Below are positions 25,891 through 35,381 of a stretch of DNA of 61,361 nucleotides, piece after piece (within the stretch, counting starts at the first letter, position 1; every line of letters begins with the position of its first letter). A program made the translations under genes and the position numbers. The notes beneath the pieces were generated by a model that was given only the letters and a program-made list of their open reading frames with translations, searched no databases and was not told the DNA's origin. Source of the DNA: an uncultured Peptococcaceae bacterium (GTDB lineage: Bacteria; Bacillota; Peptococcia; Peptococcales; Peptococcaceae); contig CATJSX010000044.1 of NCBI GenBank assembly GCA_949743265.1, positions 1-61,361 on the forward strand, in the 5' to 3' direction.

Positions 25891-27309
25891 TTATCGAATC
25901 GGCGTTTTATGCCGTTTGTTCAGCCAGCGCAAACCGGTTAAAAAAACGCCTACAAAACAAATTATCGCTGCAAAGCGGTAAACATACTGCATACCATACA
26001 GATAGACATCTGGTCGTCCTTCAATAAAGCCCAACACACGATAACCCATCTTTTGGCTCATCATTCCATAAAGCAGCAAAGTAGAAACCGAAATACCAAA
26101 GACCATACCTAAATTGCGTACCAAACCATTGATACTACCTGCTGTACCGAGTTTATTTTTAGGAACAGTAGACATAATCAGCGAGGTATTCGGCGATTGG
26201 AACAAACTAGTCCCGAAAGCTATCATCGCAACGCCTCCTAAAAATACCCCAAGCGGTGTATTTTCACCTACAAAAGACATGACCATTAAGCCGCTGCTAC
26301 TGATAGATAAACCGATAAATCCCAAAATTTCCGAGCCTATTTTGTCTGATAAATAGCCGCTCAAAGGCGCAACCATAAACATCACGATAGGGTAAGTCAT
26401 CATAATCATTCCTGTTATGGTAGGTGAAATTTCCAGCACCTTTTGCAGATAAAACGGCTGAATAAAGTTGTTGCTGGAAATAGCAAAAAACGACAAAAAA
26501 GAACACAAAACACTGATGGTAAACAATTTATTTTTAAACAAACTCAATTCCAGCATGGGGCGCTTTTCGTGGCGTTCAACCTTAACAAAAATAAATCCCA
26601 TAATAAAAGCTACACCAAAAATCAACAACCCTTCCCAATACTTATCCATTCCTTGCTGCAATAACTTAACGCCCAAATAAAGACTAGAAACAAAAAACAT
26701 AAAAAGCAGCGATCCTTTAATATCCAAACGTTTCTGACCATCATTTTGAGTGCGAGGTAAAATTTTCATTGCTAAAACAAGTGCCAGTAATCCAATAGGC
26801 ACATTAAGCAAAAAAATCATATTCCACGAAAATTTGCCCAAAATTAGTCCTCCAAAAGCAGGACCAAACATACTACCCATTGCCACGAAACTACCAGAGA
26901 TGCCCAACGCCCGTCCACGCTCATTGGCCGGAAACGTTTGCGCAATTAAGCCTTGATTCGTCGCCATCGTTGCCGAAGCGCCAAAACCTTCAACAATCCT
27001 GCCAATAATAAGCAATGGAAAACTAGAAGCCATGGCACAAATCAACGCGCCAATGACAAATACGACGATACCAAACTTAAATACTTTATCCTGACCAATC
27101 ATATCGCCCATACTGCCAAAAATTAAAATAAAACAAATAATCGTCAACAAATTGGCCGTAATCACCCATTCTATGCTCGCCATACTGACTGCCAATTCTT
27201 CTGCCATTAACGGTAGAGCGACATTAACGGAAGAACTGTCCAAGCAACACAAAAAAGTGACAAAAACGATATTCAATAAAATGATCCAGCGATTTTTCTT
27301 TAACGCCAT
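25891..27309 (-). CDS. MFS multidrug-type transporter (DHA2-like)
   Basis: Major facilitator with about 14 membrane segments in 472 residues, as in the DHA2 drug:H+ antiporter group. Motif A is seen as GSMGDMIGQDKVFKFG, and the motif C-like GxxxGPxxGG as GSMFGPAFGGLILG near 150. It follows the ACT-domain gene by 27 nt and precedes prmA by 25 nt, so all may be co-transcribed. The exported compound is unknown. Confidence 0.88.
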   Translation of the reverse strand: MALKKNRWIILLNIVFVTFLCCLDSSSVNVALPLMAEELAVSMASIEWVITANLLTIICFILIFGSMGDMIGQDKVFKFGIVVFVIGALICAMASSFPLLIIGRIVEGFGASATMATNQGLIAQTFPANERGRALGISGSFVAMGSMFGPAFGGLILGKFSWNMIFLLNVPIGLLALVLAMKILPRTQNDGQKRLDIKGSLLFMFFVSSLYLGVKLLQQGMDKYWEGLLIFGVAFIMGFIFVKVERHEKRPMLELSLFKNKLFTISVLCSFLSFFAISSNNFIQPFYLQKVLEISPTITGMIMMTYPIVMFMVAPLSGYLSDKIGSEILGFIGLSISSSGLMVMSFVGENTPLGVFLGGVAMIAFGTSLFQSPNTSLIMSTVPKNKLGTAGSINGLVRNLGMVFGISVSTLLLYGMMSQKMGYRVLGFIEGRPDVYLYGMQYVYRFAAIICFVGVFLTGLRWLNKRHKTPIR

Positions 27310-27336
27310 TATCTACCCTCATTTCTTATCAATTGA

Positions 27337-27702
27337 TTAGACAAAAAAATATCCCTTTTTATCCAGCGCTTCTTGTGCCAAAGCCAACTGCTCATTTTTT
27401 ACAAAAAAGTAATTATTTTCTATGCCGCTAACAACAAAAACACTAATCGTATGACTAGCTAAAATCTGACTGATTTTCGCAACAATACCGACCAGCTCGT
27501 AATTCAATTTGCCGTCAATGCAAAATCCTCGCCAGCCATCGTCGTCACTAAGCGTTTGAGCAGGTTTTTGTACGGTAGGACAAACCACTGTTATTTCTGT
27601 TGTACTCTTTAAAATAAATACCAAAGGCGCTGTCCAATCGACCGCTTTGTAATCGGACAATCGACAAATCGAAAAATCTTCTGCGAGTAATTTTAACTTC
27701 AT
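27337..27702 (-). CDS. ACT-domain (CASTOR-like) protein
   Basis: Short protein of two ACT-like folds, related to a family of amino-acid-binding proteins with no catalytic domain. LNYELVGIVAKISQILASHTISVFVVSG is the diagnostic stretch (read as two blocks near residues 66-93), and YFFVKNEQLALAQEAL follows. 121 residues is normal. GGGGGGAAAG precedes the ATG. It begins just after the dnaJ terminator and lies upstream of the MFS gene. Ligand unknown. Confidence 0.82.
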   Translation of the reverse strand: MKLKLLAEDFSICRLSDYKAVDWTAPLVFILKSTTEITVVCPTVQKPAQTLSDDDGWRGFCIDGKLNYELVGIVAKISQILASHTISVFVVSGIENNYFFVKNEQLALAQEALDKKGYFFV

Positions 27703-27737
27703 CTTCTTTCCCCCCTGTCTTTTTCCTTATTGTACCA

Positions 27738-27775
27738 CAAAAAAAGCGATGCAGAAATTAAAATTCTGCATCGCT
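27738..27775 (-). terminator. Terminator of the hrcA-dnaJ operon
   Basis: On the minus strand, AGCGATGCAGAA / TTCTGCATCGCT is followed by a T7 run, a few nt after dnaJ. Confidence 0.92.
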
Positions 27776-27782
27776 GGTGGAA

Positions 27783-28994
27783 TTATTCCATTTTATCATC
27801 ATCCCATAAATCTTCTACCGCATCTTTTATTTTACTGAAAAAGCCTTTATCTTTACTTTTTTCGGCGCCTCTTGTCATGTCGGTTTTTTTTTTATCGTCA
27901 TCAAAAGTGTTGGTCGTATGATTGCTTTCTTTGACTACCATGGTTTCACCCAACTTTTTAAATAATTCTCTCTGTTCGGCGGTCAAATTTTTAGGTGTAA
28001 CAACTTTAATGGTGACATATTGATCGCCTTTACCATAGCCTTTGACGTTTTTGATGCCCTTGCCTTTCATACGGAATTTAGCGCCATTTTGTACACCGGC
28101 GGGAATAGTCAACGTCACATCGCCTTCCAGTGTAGGCACTTGAATATCAGCGCCTAAAGCGGCTTCTACAAAGTTGATTTCCTGTTCCATATAAACGTCG
28201 TCTTCATTACGCTGGAATATTTTGTGGGCTCTGACATTGATATAAATGTACAAATCCCCCTTTGGTCCACCCATTTCGCCGGCTTCACCTTCACCGCTCA
28301 TTCTTAGACGCGAGCCAGTATCAACGCCAGCTGGTACTTTAACTTCCAGTTTGCGAGTCATGCGTTTCTTACCCTGTCCGTTGCAGTCAGGACAAGGATC
28401 TTTGATAACAGTTCCTTTGCCGCCGCATTCTGGACACGTTTTCACAGATTGAAAGGAACCGAAAGGAGTTTTTTGCATAACTTTTTCTTGCCCAGTACCA
28501 TGACAGCGCGGACAAGTCACTGGCGATGAGCCGGCTTTAGCGCCGCTGCCGTTACAAGTTTGGCATGTTTCCCAGCGAGGAATGCTGATAGTTTTTTCTG
28601 TTCCGAATACCGCTTCTTCAAAATCTATCGTCAAATCATATCGCAAATCCTGACCTCTGCGAGGACCACGCTGACTTTGAGCGGAACCAAAGCCGCCGCC
28701 AAAAAACATATCAAAAATGTCGCCCATATCGCCAAAACCTTGACCGCCGCCAAAGCCACCGAACCCGCCAGTAGGACCGTCAGGACCAAATTGATCATAC
28801 TGAGCGCGTTTATCCGGATCAGACAATGTTTCATAAGCATCGTTGACTTCTTTGAATTTCTCTTCTGCTTCTTTATCGCCGGGATTGACGTCGGGATGAT
28901 ACTGACGAGCCAATTTCCGAAAGGCTTTTTTCAGCTCGTCATCCGTTGCATTTTTGTCAACGCCCAGCACCTCATAATAATCTCTCTTAGCCAC
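27783..28994 (-). CDS. dnaJ: Chaperone DnaJ
   Basis: Hsp40 co-chaperone that stimulates DnaK ATPase. It has the J domain with HPD (YHPDVNPGD), a Gly/Phe-rich linker, four zinc-finger repeats ([32 protein letters not shown]) and the C-terminal substrate-binding domains. At 403 residues it is slightly longer than usual, with a charged C-terminal tail of about 45 residues after the core. It is the last gene of the heat-shock operon. Confidence 0.97.
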   Translation of the reverse strand: MAKRDYYEVLGVDKNATDDELKKAFRKLARQYHPDVNPGDKEAEEKFKEVNDAYETLSDPDKRAQYDQFGPDGPTGGFGGFGGGQGFGDMGDIFDMFFGGGFGSAQSQRGPRRGQDLRYDLTIDFEEAVFGTEKTISIPRWETCQTCNGSGAKAGSSPVTCPRCHGTGQEKVMQKTPFGSFQSVKTCPECGGKGTVIKDPCPDCNGQGKKRMTRKLEVKVPAGVDTGSRLRMSGEGEAGEMGGPKGDLYIYINVRAHKIFQRNEDDVYMEQEINFVEAALGADIQVPTLEGDVTLTIPAGVQNGAKFRMKGKGIKNVKGYGKGDQYVTIKVVTPKNLTAEQRELFKKLGETMVVKESNHTTNTFDDDKKKTDMTRGAEKSKDKGFFSKIKDAVEDLWDDDKME

Positions 28995-29082
28995 CGTTTG
29001 ATTGCTCCTTTTTCTTTTTGGAATTTAATGCAAACAGACGCTTCGACCAATGTGTAAGTAGCTCGAAGCGCCTTGAGAGCAA

Positions 29083-30912
29083 TTATTTTTCGTCGTTGAC
29101 TTCTGTATATTCAGCGTCGTATACGCCGTCTTCAACATGAGGTTGTTCATCAGATGGACCAGCTGCGCCTTGTGCCTGCGCTGCAGCATACATTTTTTCC
29201 GTCATTTTGTACAGCGCGTTGGTCAATTCCTCGGTTTTTGCTTTGATTTCTTCTGTATTGCCGCCATCTAAAGCCTTTTGTAAAGCTTCTTTAGCCGATT
29301 CAATAGCACTTTTATCAGCAGCATCAATTTTATCTTCGTTTTCTTTCAAAGTTTTATCCACTTGGAAAACTAAGGATTCCGCTTGATTTTTAGTGTCAAC
29401 TTCTTCTTTAAGTTTTCTATCAGCTTCCGCATTTAATTCAGCATCTTTAACCATTCTGTCAATTTCTGCATCAGATAAACCACTATTGGATTGAATGGTG
29501 ATGCGTTGTTCTTTGCCTGTTCCCAAATCTTTGGCGGAAACATTAACAATACCATTAGCATCAATATCGAATTTAACCTCAATTTGCGGTACATTTCTTG
29601 GCGCTGGCGGAATATCCATCAATGTGAAACGCCCCAAGGTTTTATTGTATTTCGCCATATCACGTTCACCTTGTAAAACGTGAATATCAGTAGATGTCTG
29701 ATTATCAGCAGCAGTAGTGAAAATTTGACTGCGCGATACAGGAATAGTCGTGTTACGATCAACGATTCGAGTAAATACACCGCCTAATGTTTCAATTCCC
29801 AAAGACAGTGGCGTAACGTCCAAAAGCACAACGTCTTTCACTTCGCCCGCTAATACGCCCCCTTGAATAGCTGCGCCGATAGCTACGCATTCATCAGGAT
29901 TGATGCCTTTAAACGGTTCTTTGCCGATTAAACGTTTGATAGCGTCTTGCACAGCTGGAATTCTGGTAGAACCGCCAACCAAAATAACTTTGTCAATATC
30001 ATTAGCCGTTAATTGCGCATCTTGCAACGCTTGGCGAGTAGGACCCATGGTTTTTTCAACTAAATCAGCGGTCAATTCATCAAATTTTGCTCTGGTCAGC
30101 GTCAAATCTAAATGCTGCGGCTGATTATTAGCATCCATGGTAATAAAAGGCAAATTGATATTAGAAGTAGTAACATTGGATAATTCGTGTTTAGCTTTTT
30201 CTGCCGCTTCCTTTAAGCGCTGCATAGCAGTTTTATCGCCGGAAAGATCTAGTCCAGTCTGTTTTTTAAATTCGATGATCATCCAATCAATAACTTTTTC
30301 ATCGAAATCATCGCCGCCTAAACGATTGTTGCCGCTGGTTGCCTTAACTTCAAATAAGCCGTCACCCAATTCCAAAATAGAAACATCAAAAGTTCCTCCG
30401 CCTAAGTCAAAAACCAAAACCGTATGATCTTCGCCTTTATCAATACCATAAGCTAAAGCAGCAGCAGTTGGTTCGTTGATAATTCTTAAAACGTTTAATC
30501 CAGCGATTTTACCAGCATCTTTGGTGGCTTGTCGTTGACTGTCAGTAAAGTAAGCCGGTACGGTAATAACCGCTTCTGTAACTGTTTCACCCAAATAACC
30601 TTCAGCGTCCGATTTTAATTTTTGCAGAATCATAGCTGAAATTTCCTGCGGCGTATAAGCAGTGCCGCCAATAGTAACTTTGTAATCTGTGCCCATATGA
30701 CGTTTAATAGAAGCCACAGTATTATCGGAGTTGGTGATCGCCTGACGTTTAGCCACCTGACCGACTAATCTTTCGCCAGTTTTAGCAATGCCTACAACCG
30801 ACGGCGTTGTTCTATTACCTTCTGTATTAGGAATGACAACGGCCTCGCCGCCTTCCATTACTGCTACGCAAGAGTTTGTTGTTCCTAAGTCAATACCAAT
30901 TACTTTTCCCAT
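29083..30912 (-). CDS. dnaK: Chaperone DnaK (Hsp70)
   Basis: ATP-dependent Hsp70 chaperone. The phosphate loop [18 protein letters not shown] opens the protein, [16 protein letters not shown] and [11 protein letters not shown] complete the nucleotide-binding fold, and a substrate-binding domain with a helical lid follows; the C-terminus is acidic (VNDEK). 609 residues is typical of Bacillota. It lies between grpE and dnaJ under CIRCE/HrcA control. Confidence 0.98.
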   Translation of the reverse strand: MGKVIGIDLGTTNSCVAVMEGGEAVVIPNTEGNRTTPSVVGIAKTGERLVGQVAKRQAITNSDNTVASIKRHMGTDYKVTIGGTAYTPQEISAMILQKLKSDAEGYLGETVTEAVITVPAYFTDSQRQATKDAGKIAGLNVLRIINEPTAAALAYGIDKGEDHTVLVFDLGGGTFDVSILELGDGLFEVKATSGNNRLGGDDFDEKVIDWMIIEFKKQTGLDLSGDKTAMQRLKEAAEKAKHELSNVTTSNINLPFITMDANNQPQHLDLTLTRAKFDELTADLVEKTMGPTRQALQDAQLTANDIDKVILVGGSTRIPAVQDAIKRLIGKEPFKGINPDECVAIGAAIQGGVLAGEVKDVVLLDVTPLSLGIETLGGVFTRIVDRNTTIPVSRSQIFTTAADNQTSTDIHVLQGERDMAKYNKTLGRFTLMDIPPAPRNVPQIEVKFDIDANGIVNVSAKDLGTGKEQRITIQSNSGLSDAEIDRMVKDAELNAEADRKLKEEVDTKNQAESLVFQVDKTLKENEDKIDAADKSAIESAKEALQKALDGGNTEEIKAKTEELTNALYKMTEKMYAAAQAQGAAGPSDEQPHVEDGVYDAEYTEVNDEK

Positions 30913-30984
30913 GATAAAATACCCTCCTAAAGGTTTTAAAGCCCAACGGCTCTGATCTATAGTAAATAAATTTTACAAACCATA

Positions 30985-31536
30985 TTATTTCGTAGAAACC
31001 TTGACCATACTCGGTCGCAACACCTTATCTTTGAACTGATAACCGCATCTGACTTCTTCAACGACAGTATCCTCATCTACACTGTCATCCACCACTTGCA
31101 TGATGGCCTCATGCTTATTGGGATCAAAAGACTGACCAACGGTTTCAATGACCTTAAGTCCAGCGCCTTCTAGCACACCCATCAGCTGAGTATAAATCAT
31201 TTCTACACCTTTTAAAAAACTTTTGACTTCTTCATTATCGCTGCTGTTTTTGAGCGCCAACTGAAAATTATCAATAATAGGCAACAAATCGCCAACCAAT
31301 TTAGCGTTGCTGTAAGAAAGCAACTCGTTTTTTTCTTGTGTCGTGCGACGCTTGTAATTTTCAAAATCAGCTGCCACCCGCAGAAATTTTTGATTCAAAT
31401 CAGCCAGTTCAGCGCTTAATTTCTGCGCTTCTTCATTGATGTTTTCTTCATTTTCTACTGTTTCAGCCGATATTTCCTCGGCTGCTGTTTCTTCTGCTAA
31501 TTCCTCCATTAATGTTTCTTGTTCTTGTAAACTCAC
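30985..31536 (-). CDS. grpE: Nucleotide exchange factor GrpE
   Basis: Exchange factor that releases ADP from DnaK. An acidic N-terminal stretch (about residues 1-40) and a coiled coil precede the conserved AADFENYKRRT and the C-terminal beta domain (FDPNKHEAIMQV, GYQFKDKVLRPSMV). It begins at a GTG; an in-frame TGA just upstream fixes this as the earliest possible start. 183 residues is normal. It lies 21 nt after the chaperonin gene. Confidence 0.95.
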   Translation of the reverse strand: MSLQEQETLMEELAEETAAEEISAETVENEENINEEAQKLSAELADLNQKFLRVAADFENYKRRTTQEKNELLSYSNAKLVGDLLPIIDNFQLALKNSSDNEEVKSFLKGVEMIYTQLMGVLEGAGLKVIETVGQSFDPNKHEAIMQVVDDSVDEDTVVEEVRCGYQFKDKVLRPSMVKVSTK

Positions 31537-31557
31537 CCGTCATTCACACTCCTATAG

Positions 31558-33081
31558 CTATTTATCAGTATATGGTTTGCGTTTAATAATGATATTGATA
31601 CGCAAAATAGCCTCTGCCACTTCACCGGCAACTTTTAAAGCATGGCTTTTCACATAAGCTGGATCAACGACGCCTTTTTGCAGCAAATCTTCAATAACGC
31701 CGCTATCGCAGTTAATAGACAGATGGTTATTGTTTTCCTTCACTTGCGCCCGACTGACATCACCCAATTTTTCCAGCGGATTAAAACCAGCATTGCTGAC
31801 AATATGCATAAAAGGACGCTTTAAAGCGTTGATGACACATTCCACACCAAAAGCAGTCATGCCTGCTGCCGCCTCTTTCGTTTTTTCCAATAAGCGAGCA
31901 ACTGCCAATTCGCAAGCACCACCGCCAGCAACCATACCTTCTCTGACTGCCATCTGCACACTAGCAGCGGCGTCTTTGGCGATACGTTCTCGTTCGCCGA
32001 CAATTTCATTGGTAGCAGCGCTGACTAAAACTGTTGCCATAGCTTTGCCGCTGCCGCCAATCACTTTGACTTGCTTCAATTTTTCATCAAAAATAACAGC
32101 GTCAACCCTACCCAAGTTTTTCTTCAATTCTTCCAAAGAACGATTTAAACCGGTACGCTTGATCATTCGTGCACCGCTGTGCTCTGTCAACAAACGCAAC
32201 GTTTTATTAGGTACGCGAGACACCACCATAATACCAGCGTCTGAGAGCATCTCTTCAGCCGTTTCGTTAACACCTCTGTCAACAAAAACGGCGCGGACGC
32301 CGCTGGCAATAATCTTTTCTATATTATTTTTAAACGACGCTTTGGTTTCCAAATAATGCCTAAAGCCGCTCTCAGTCGCCATCGCTTCATTTTCCAATGC
32401 TTCGGCTTCCAATGCATCGTCAATAACCAAAACAGCTACATCTTCCATTACTTCTCGCGGCATTTCTTCATTAAGCCGTTCTCTTTCTACCAAGACGCCT
32501 AGAAAAACTTCATTATCAGCGCCTTCTACCGCTTTAACCACATCAGAGAATTTAAAACTTTCTTCCAGCAGTTTTTCTTCACCAATCATCTGTACAGCGC
32601 TGACAATCAACTGCGCAATATCATGGTATTCGCGACCAGCTACCAAAGCGACGTCAAATAAGCGATCATAATCTCGGTAGTCAATCTTTACCGCTTCCGC
32701 TTCAATAAGCTGGCAGGCTGCCTCAATGCCTTTACGCATTCCTTCTATAACTTGCGCTACCGGCACGCCCTTCATCATCTGTTCTAAACCGCTTAAAACT
32801 AATTCGCCTGCTAAAAGTGCTGTTGTCGTGGTGCCGTCGCCTGCCGCTTCTTGCTGAGCCTTAACGGCATTGATAACCATTTTAGCGATAGGATGGGCCA
32901 CTTCCATTTGATTTAAAATTGTCATACCATCATTAGTAATAATCACTTCGCCAAATTGATCCACCAACATAGTATCCAATCCTTTAGGACCAATGGTATT
33001 TTCTACAGCGCTCATCACGGCTCGCACAGCACTGGCATTGTTCTCCTGTAGATTAAACGCTGTTTCTTTTGTTTCTTCCAC
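31558..33081 (-). CDS. Group III (archaeal-like) chaperonin
   Basis: TCP-1/cpn60-fold chaperonin of the bacterial group III kind, distinct from GroEL. The ATP site is clear: TIGPKGLDTMLVD, Asp51 in ITNDGMTIL, GDGTTTT at 81-87, and VAGGGACE near 380. Sequences such as RAVFVDRGVNETAEEML are closer to archaeal thermosomes than to GroEL. It is 507 residues long, slightly shorter than thermosome subunits, and lacks the GroEL Gly-Met tail. Members of this group work without a GroES lid by using a built-in one, and were first described inside dnaK operons of anaerobic Bacillota. It starts at GTG (GGAGG upstream) between hrcA and grpE. Confidence 0.88.
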   Translation of the reverse strand: MEETKETAFNLQENNASAVRAVMSAVENTIGPKGLDTMLVDQFGEVIITNDGMTILNQMEVAHPIAKMVINAVKAQQEAAGDGTTTTALLAGELVLSGLEQMMKGVPVAQVIEGMRKGIEAACQLIEAEAVKIDYRDYDRLFDVALVAGREYHDIAQLIVSAVQMIGEEKLLEESFKFSDVVKAVEGADNEVFLGVLVERERLNEEMPREVMEDVAVLVIDDALEAEALENEAMATESGFRHYLETKASFKNNIEKIIASGVRAVFVDRGVNETAEEMLSDAGIMVVSRVPNKTLRLLTEHSGARMIKRTGLNRSLEELKKNLGRVDAVIFDEKLKQVKVIGGSGKAMATVLVSAATNEIVGERERIAKDAAASVQMAVREGMVAGGGACELAVARLLEKTKEAAAGMTAFGVECVINALKRPFMHIVSNAGFNPLEKLGDVSRAQVKENNNHLSINCDSGVIEDLLQKGVVDPAYVKSHALKVAGEVAEAILRINIIIKRKPYTDK

Positions 33082-33099
33082 TTTTAATTGCCTCCTTAG

Positions 33100-34128
33100 C
33101 TATGAATCGTCCTTTTGCTTCAGACTTTGTGCTAACGCCTCTAATATGGCAATAGCATTAGAATAATCCATTCGAGTCGGTCCCAATAAGCCAATTTTGC
33201 CGATAATATCATTGCCTAATTGGTAAGTAGCCATAACAACGCTGCAATCTTGTACTTCAGGAATAATATTTTCTGTACCAATCTTGACAACGATATCGCT
33301 GTTTTTGTCGTCTTCTAATAAAGTATTAACGACTTCTTGATCTTCCAGCGTCTGCAAGATTGTTTTTACACGATTAACATCTTTAAATTCCGGCAGGCTT
33401 AGCATATTCAACGTGCCGTTTAGATAAACTTTACTGCTCTTTTCACGGCGCAATATCGAAGAGAGCATCTCTAAAGCCGCATCAACAACTTTACGCTGAT
33501 GTGTCAGTTCAGCAAAAATATTTTCCAACATATCCTTTTGCCAACCGTCTACTGGTATGCCTTTAAGATTTTGATTCAACAACAAAGATACCAAATCCAA
33601 ATCTTCTTTAGTCACTGTCGACGGAATAGCGATAAACCGATTCTCAACCTTTTCACCTTCGGTGACAATGACCATCAGTGCTTTGCCCGGCTCAACCAGC
33701 AACAACTGCAATAATTGCAAACTCTGCTTTTTACCGCCTTCATTGGAAATTAACATCAGCGATGTATAGCTAGTTGCCGAAGAAAGCATTTTCAAAGTAT
33801 CTTCTACGACTTCTTCGACTTGTCTGGATTTATCCTGAATAGCCTTGGCCAAATATTCCCTAGCCTCAGCTTTAATGCTATCTTTATTTATTAAATAGTC
33901 GACATAATAACGATAACCGGCATTCGACGGTATGCGTCCCGCTGACGTGTGAGGCTGCTCAATTAACCCCATTTCTTCTAAATCCGCCATTTCGTTACGA
34001 ATAGTCGCAGACGATACGCCTAAGTTGTATTTTTTGGATATAGTGCGAGAGCCGACCGGCTCAGCAGTTTTGATATAGTCCAAAACTACCGCCTCTAATA
34101 TTTTTTGTTTACGACTATCCATTTCCAT
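33100..34128 (-). CDS. hrcA: Heat-inducible transcription repressor HrcA
   Basis: Repressor that binds CIRCE and turns down class I heat-shock genes when GroE-type chaperonins are free. The N-terminal winged helix begins MDSRKQKILEAVVLDYIKT and includes PVGSRTISKKYNLGVSSATIRN; DLEEMGLIEQPHTSAGRIP is diagnostic. It reads 342 residues from ATG 34128, which is 6 nt from AGAGGTG; the GTG 9 nt earlier lies inside that site. As first gene, it is autoregulated by the CIRCE upstream. Confidence 0.96.
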   Translation of the reverse strand: MEMDSRKQKILEAVVLDYIKTAEPVGSRTISKKYNLGVSSATIRNEMADLEEMGLIEQPHTSAGRIPSNAGYRYYVDYLINKDSIKAEAREYLAKAIQDKSRQVEEVVEDTLKMLSSATSYTSLMLISNEGGKKQSLQLLQLLLVEPGKALMVIVTEGEKVENRFIAIPSTVTKEDLDLVSLLLNQNLKGIPVDGWQKDMLENIFAELTHQRKVVDAALEMLSSILRREKSSKVYLNGTLNMLSLPEFKDVNRVKTILQTLEDQEVVNTLLEDDKNSDIVVKIGTENIIPEVQDCSVVMATYQLGNDIIGKIGLLGPTRMDYSNAIAILEALAQSLKQKDDS

Positions 34129-34180
34129 GGCAATCACCTCTGATTCTCATCATTATCATATGCCATTATTTTTCATTTTG

Positions 34181-34207
34181 TTAGCACTCGTTTAAGTTGA
34201 GTGCTAA
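34181..34207. promoter_or_regulatory. CIRCE operator
   Basis: Perfect consensus: TTAGCACTC, 9-nt spacer, GAGTGCTAA. It lies between the hrcA promoter and the hrcA start codon. Confidence 0.98.
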
Positions 34208-34219
34208 AAATCTAATAAA

Positions 34220-34248
34220 AAAATATCACTTTCTTGCTCTGTTGTCAA
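34220..34248 (-). promoter_or_regulatory. Promoter of the hrcA operon
   Basis: On the minus strand, TTGACA (34243-34248), 17 bp, TATTTT (34220-34225), directly before CIRCE. Confidence 0.75.
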
Positions 34249-34528
34249 TGATTTTGACTAAGAAAAAAATATTTTTTTCTTATTGGATTATTTATACAGT
34301 GCTTTTGCATACCTATTTATCTTTTTTTGAAAGAAAACTATCATCTCCAAAATTTTTTTGAACAAAATCTTGTTGTTCTCGCAAAATTTTTCTCTCACAA
34401 ATTTTTTCTGTTCACTTTTTAATCTGCTTTCATGTTTCTTAATATTTTTCACTTGTTATTTTCACAGCATTTTATAATATTTGATTAACACTTACCTTCG
34501 CCAAATATTGCTTTTCGCGAAAAAAAGA

Positions 34529-34557
34529 TTGCAATTTTCTTCCTGACCTGCTATAAT
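34529..34557 (+). promoter_or_regulatory. Promoter of the tRNA-Gln gene
   Basis: TTGCAA (34529-34534), 17 bp, TATAAT (34552-34557), 14 nt before the tRNA. The AT-rich stretch between it and the hrcA promoter (34261-34528) shows nothing else recognised. Confidence 0.75.
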
Positions 34558-34571
34558 AAATTTCGCAGTAA

Positions 34572-34643
34572 TGGGGATTCGCCAAACGGTAAGGCACTAG
34601 ACTCTGACTCTAGCATCTATAGGTTCGATTCCTATATCCCCAG
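34572..34643 (+). tRNA. tRNA-Gln (CTG anticodon)
   Basis: A 72-nt cloverleaf: acceptor TGGGGAT pairs with ATCCCCA, the anticodon stem CTAGA/TCTAG encloses loop CTCTGAC with anticodon CTG (reads CAG), and the T arm contains GGTTCGATTCC. The discriminator is G and CCA is not encoded. Confidence 0.93.
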
Positions 34644-34649
34644 TTAGTC

Positions 34650-34700
34650 AAAGACAGTAAAAAAAGAGTTCGTAAACAGGACTCTTTTTTTACTGTCTTT
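34650..34700 (+). terminator. Terminator after tRNA-Gln
   Basis: A 20-bp stem beginning AAAGACAGTA and its complement ending TACTGTCTTT, around an 11-nt loop, with internal and trailing T runs. Confidence 0.9.
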
Positions 34701-34774
34701 TATTTTTTGAATAGTTAGCGCCTTTTTATCATATAACGTAGCAGATGGTTATTTTCTAAAAGGGGGGAATCCTA

Positions 34775-34978
34775 TTGAATCATTTAGATCAAACAACTTT
34801 TCAAATAAAATGCCCAGACTGCGGAGAAATCTTGAATTTTTCTTCCAACGACGGACGCAATGAACTAATTTGCCACCATTGCCAATGTCATATTATGTTT
34901 GACAAAGACGATTTTTTGAGCGGTTTACAGGAAGCCAACCGCTTAGTGGGCAATTTATTAAAAGAAATTGGCTCATAA
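34775..34978 (+). CDS. Small zinc-ribbon protein
   Basis: A 67-residue protein with two CxxC knuckles (CPDC near 13-16 and CHHC near 33-36, plus a further Cys38), forming a probable zinc ribbon, then an amphipathic tail SGLQEANRLVGNLLKEIG. Translation begins at TTG with AGGGGGGA 6 nt upstream. It is monocistronic. Function unknown; nucleic-acid or protein binding is possible. Confidence 0.75.
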   Translation: MNHLDQTTFQIKCPDCGEILNFSSNDGRNELICHHCQCHIMFDKDDFLSGLQEANRLVGNLLKEIGS

Positions 34979-35007
34979 TATGATTAGCTAATCGCCTGAG
35001 CGGTAAT

Positions 35008-35042
35008 TTAAAGCAGCGGCTATTTCATAGCCGCTGCTTTAA
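35008..35042. terminator. Bidirectional terminator-like hairpin
   Basis: Perfect 16-bp stem TTAAAGCAGCGGCTAT / ATAGCCGCTGCTTTAA with a 3-nt loop, between two convergent small genes. Confidence 0.7.
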
Positions 35043-35058
35043 GAATGGTTCCTGTCAG

Positions 35059-35184
35059 TTATTCTTCGCACAGACAATAACCAATTGTCAAAAGAATCAT
35101 GACGGCGGCAAAATGAACAACCCACCAGCCCGGACGAAGAAAAGCAAAAATACCCAAATGATGTTTTGTTAACGAATGGAACAT
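35059..35184 (-). CDS. 41-residue membrane peptide
   Basis: A short reading frame with a strong ribosome binding site (AGAGGTG, 6 nt, ATG). The peptide starts MFHSLTKHHLGIFAFLRPGW, continues WVVHFAAVMILLTIGYCLC and ends EE. A histidine-rich, amphipathic N-terminus precedes one membrane helix (about 20-38). The Arg-Pro-Gly-Trp-Trp turn is unusual for chance sequence. It lies divergent to the SulP gene across a large inverted repeat, so the two may share control. I do not recognise a family. Confidence 0.65.
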   Translation of the reverse strand: MFHSLTKHHLGIFAFLRPGWWVVHFAAVMILLTIGYCLCEE

Positions 35185-35290
35185 TACGAATCACCTCTAA
35201 AAAATAGTATGGCGGCTTTATGCTCAAAATATCAGCAAAACTTTAACAAATTTTCATTAAAACGTTGTTTTTACATTTACAAAAAATGGT

Positions 35291-35352
35291 TGCCATACCC
35301 TAAATTAAACTGTATACTATATTATAATAACAGCTTAATTTAGGGTATGGCA
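35291..35352. repeat. Perfect 18-bp inverted repeat before the SulP gene
   Basis: TGCCATACCCTAAATTAA (35291-35308) and its exact complement (35335-35352) flank a 26-nt AT-rich spacer containing TATAAT on both strands; CTGT/ACAG extends the pairing after one mismatch. The right arm is followed by TTTTT. It could be a two-site operator, a transcription attenuator, or a small transposon relic. Confidence 0.8.
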
Positions 35353-35381
35353 TTTTTGCGTCCCCAAGAAAGGAAGTCTTA

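Noticed and set aside
31730-32356. A 208-codon plus-strand frame opposite the chaperonin gene
   Set aside because: It is antisense to a well-supported gene, has no ribosome binding site, and its Ser/Ala/Thr-rich sequence is a reflection of the chaperonin codons.
35039-35227. A 62-codon minus-strand frame overlapping the 41-residue peptide
   Set aside because: No ribosome binding site; the other frame has a strong one and a coherent membrane helix.
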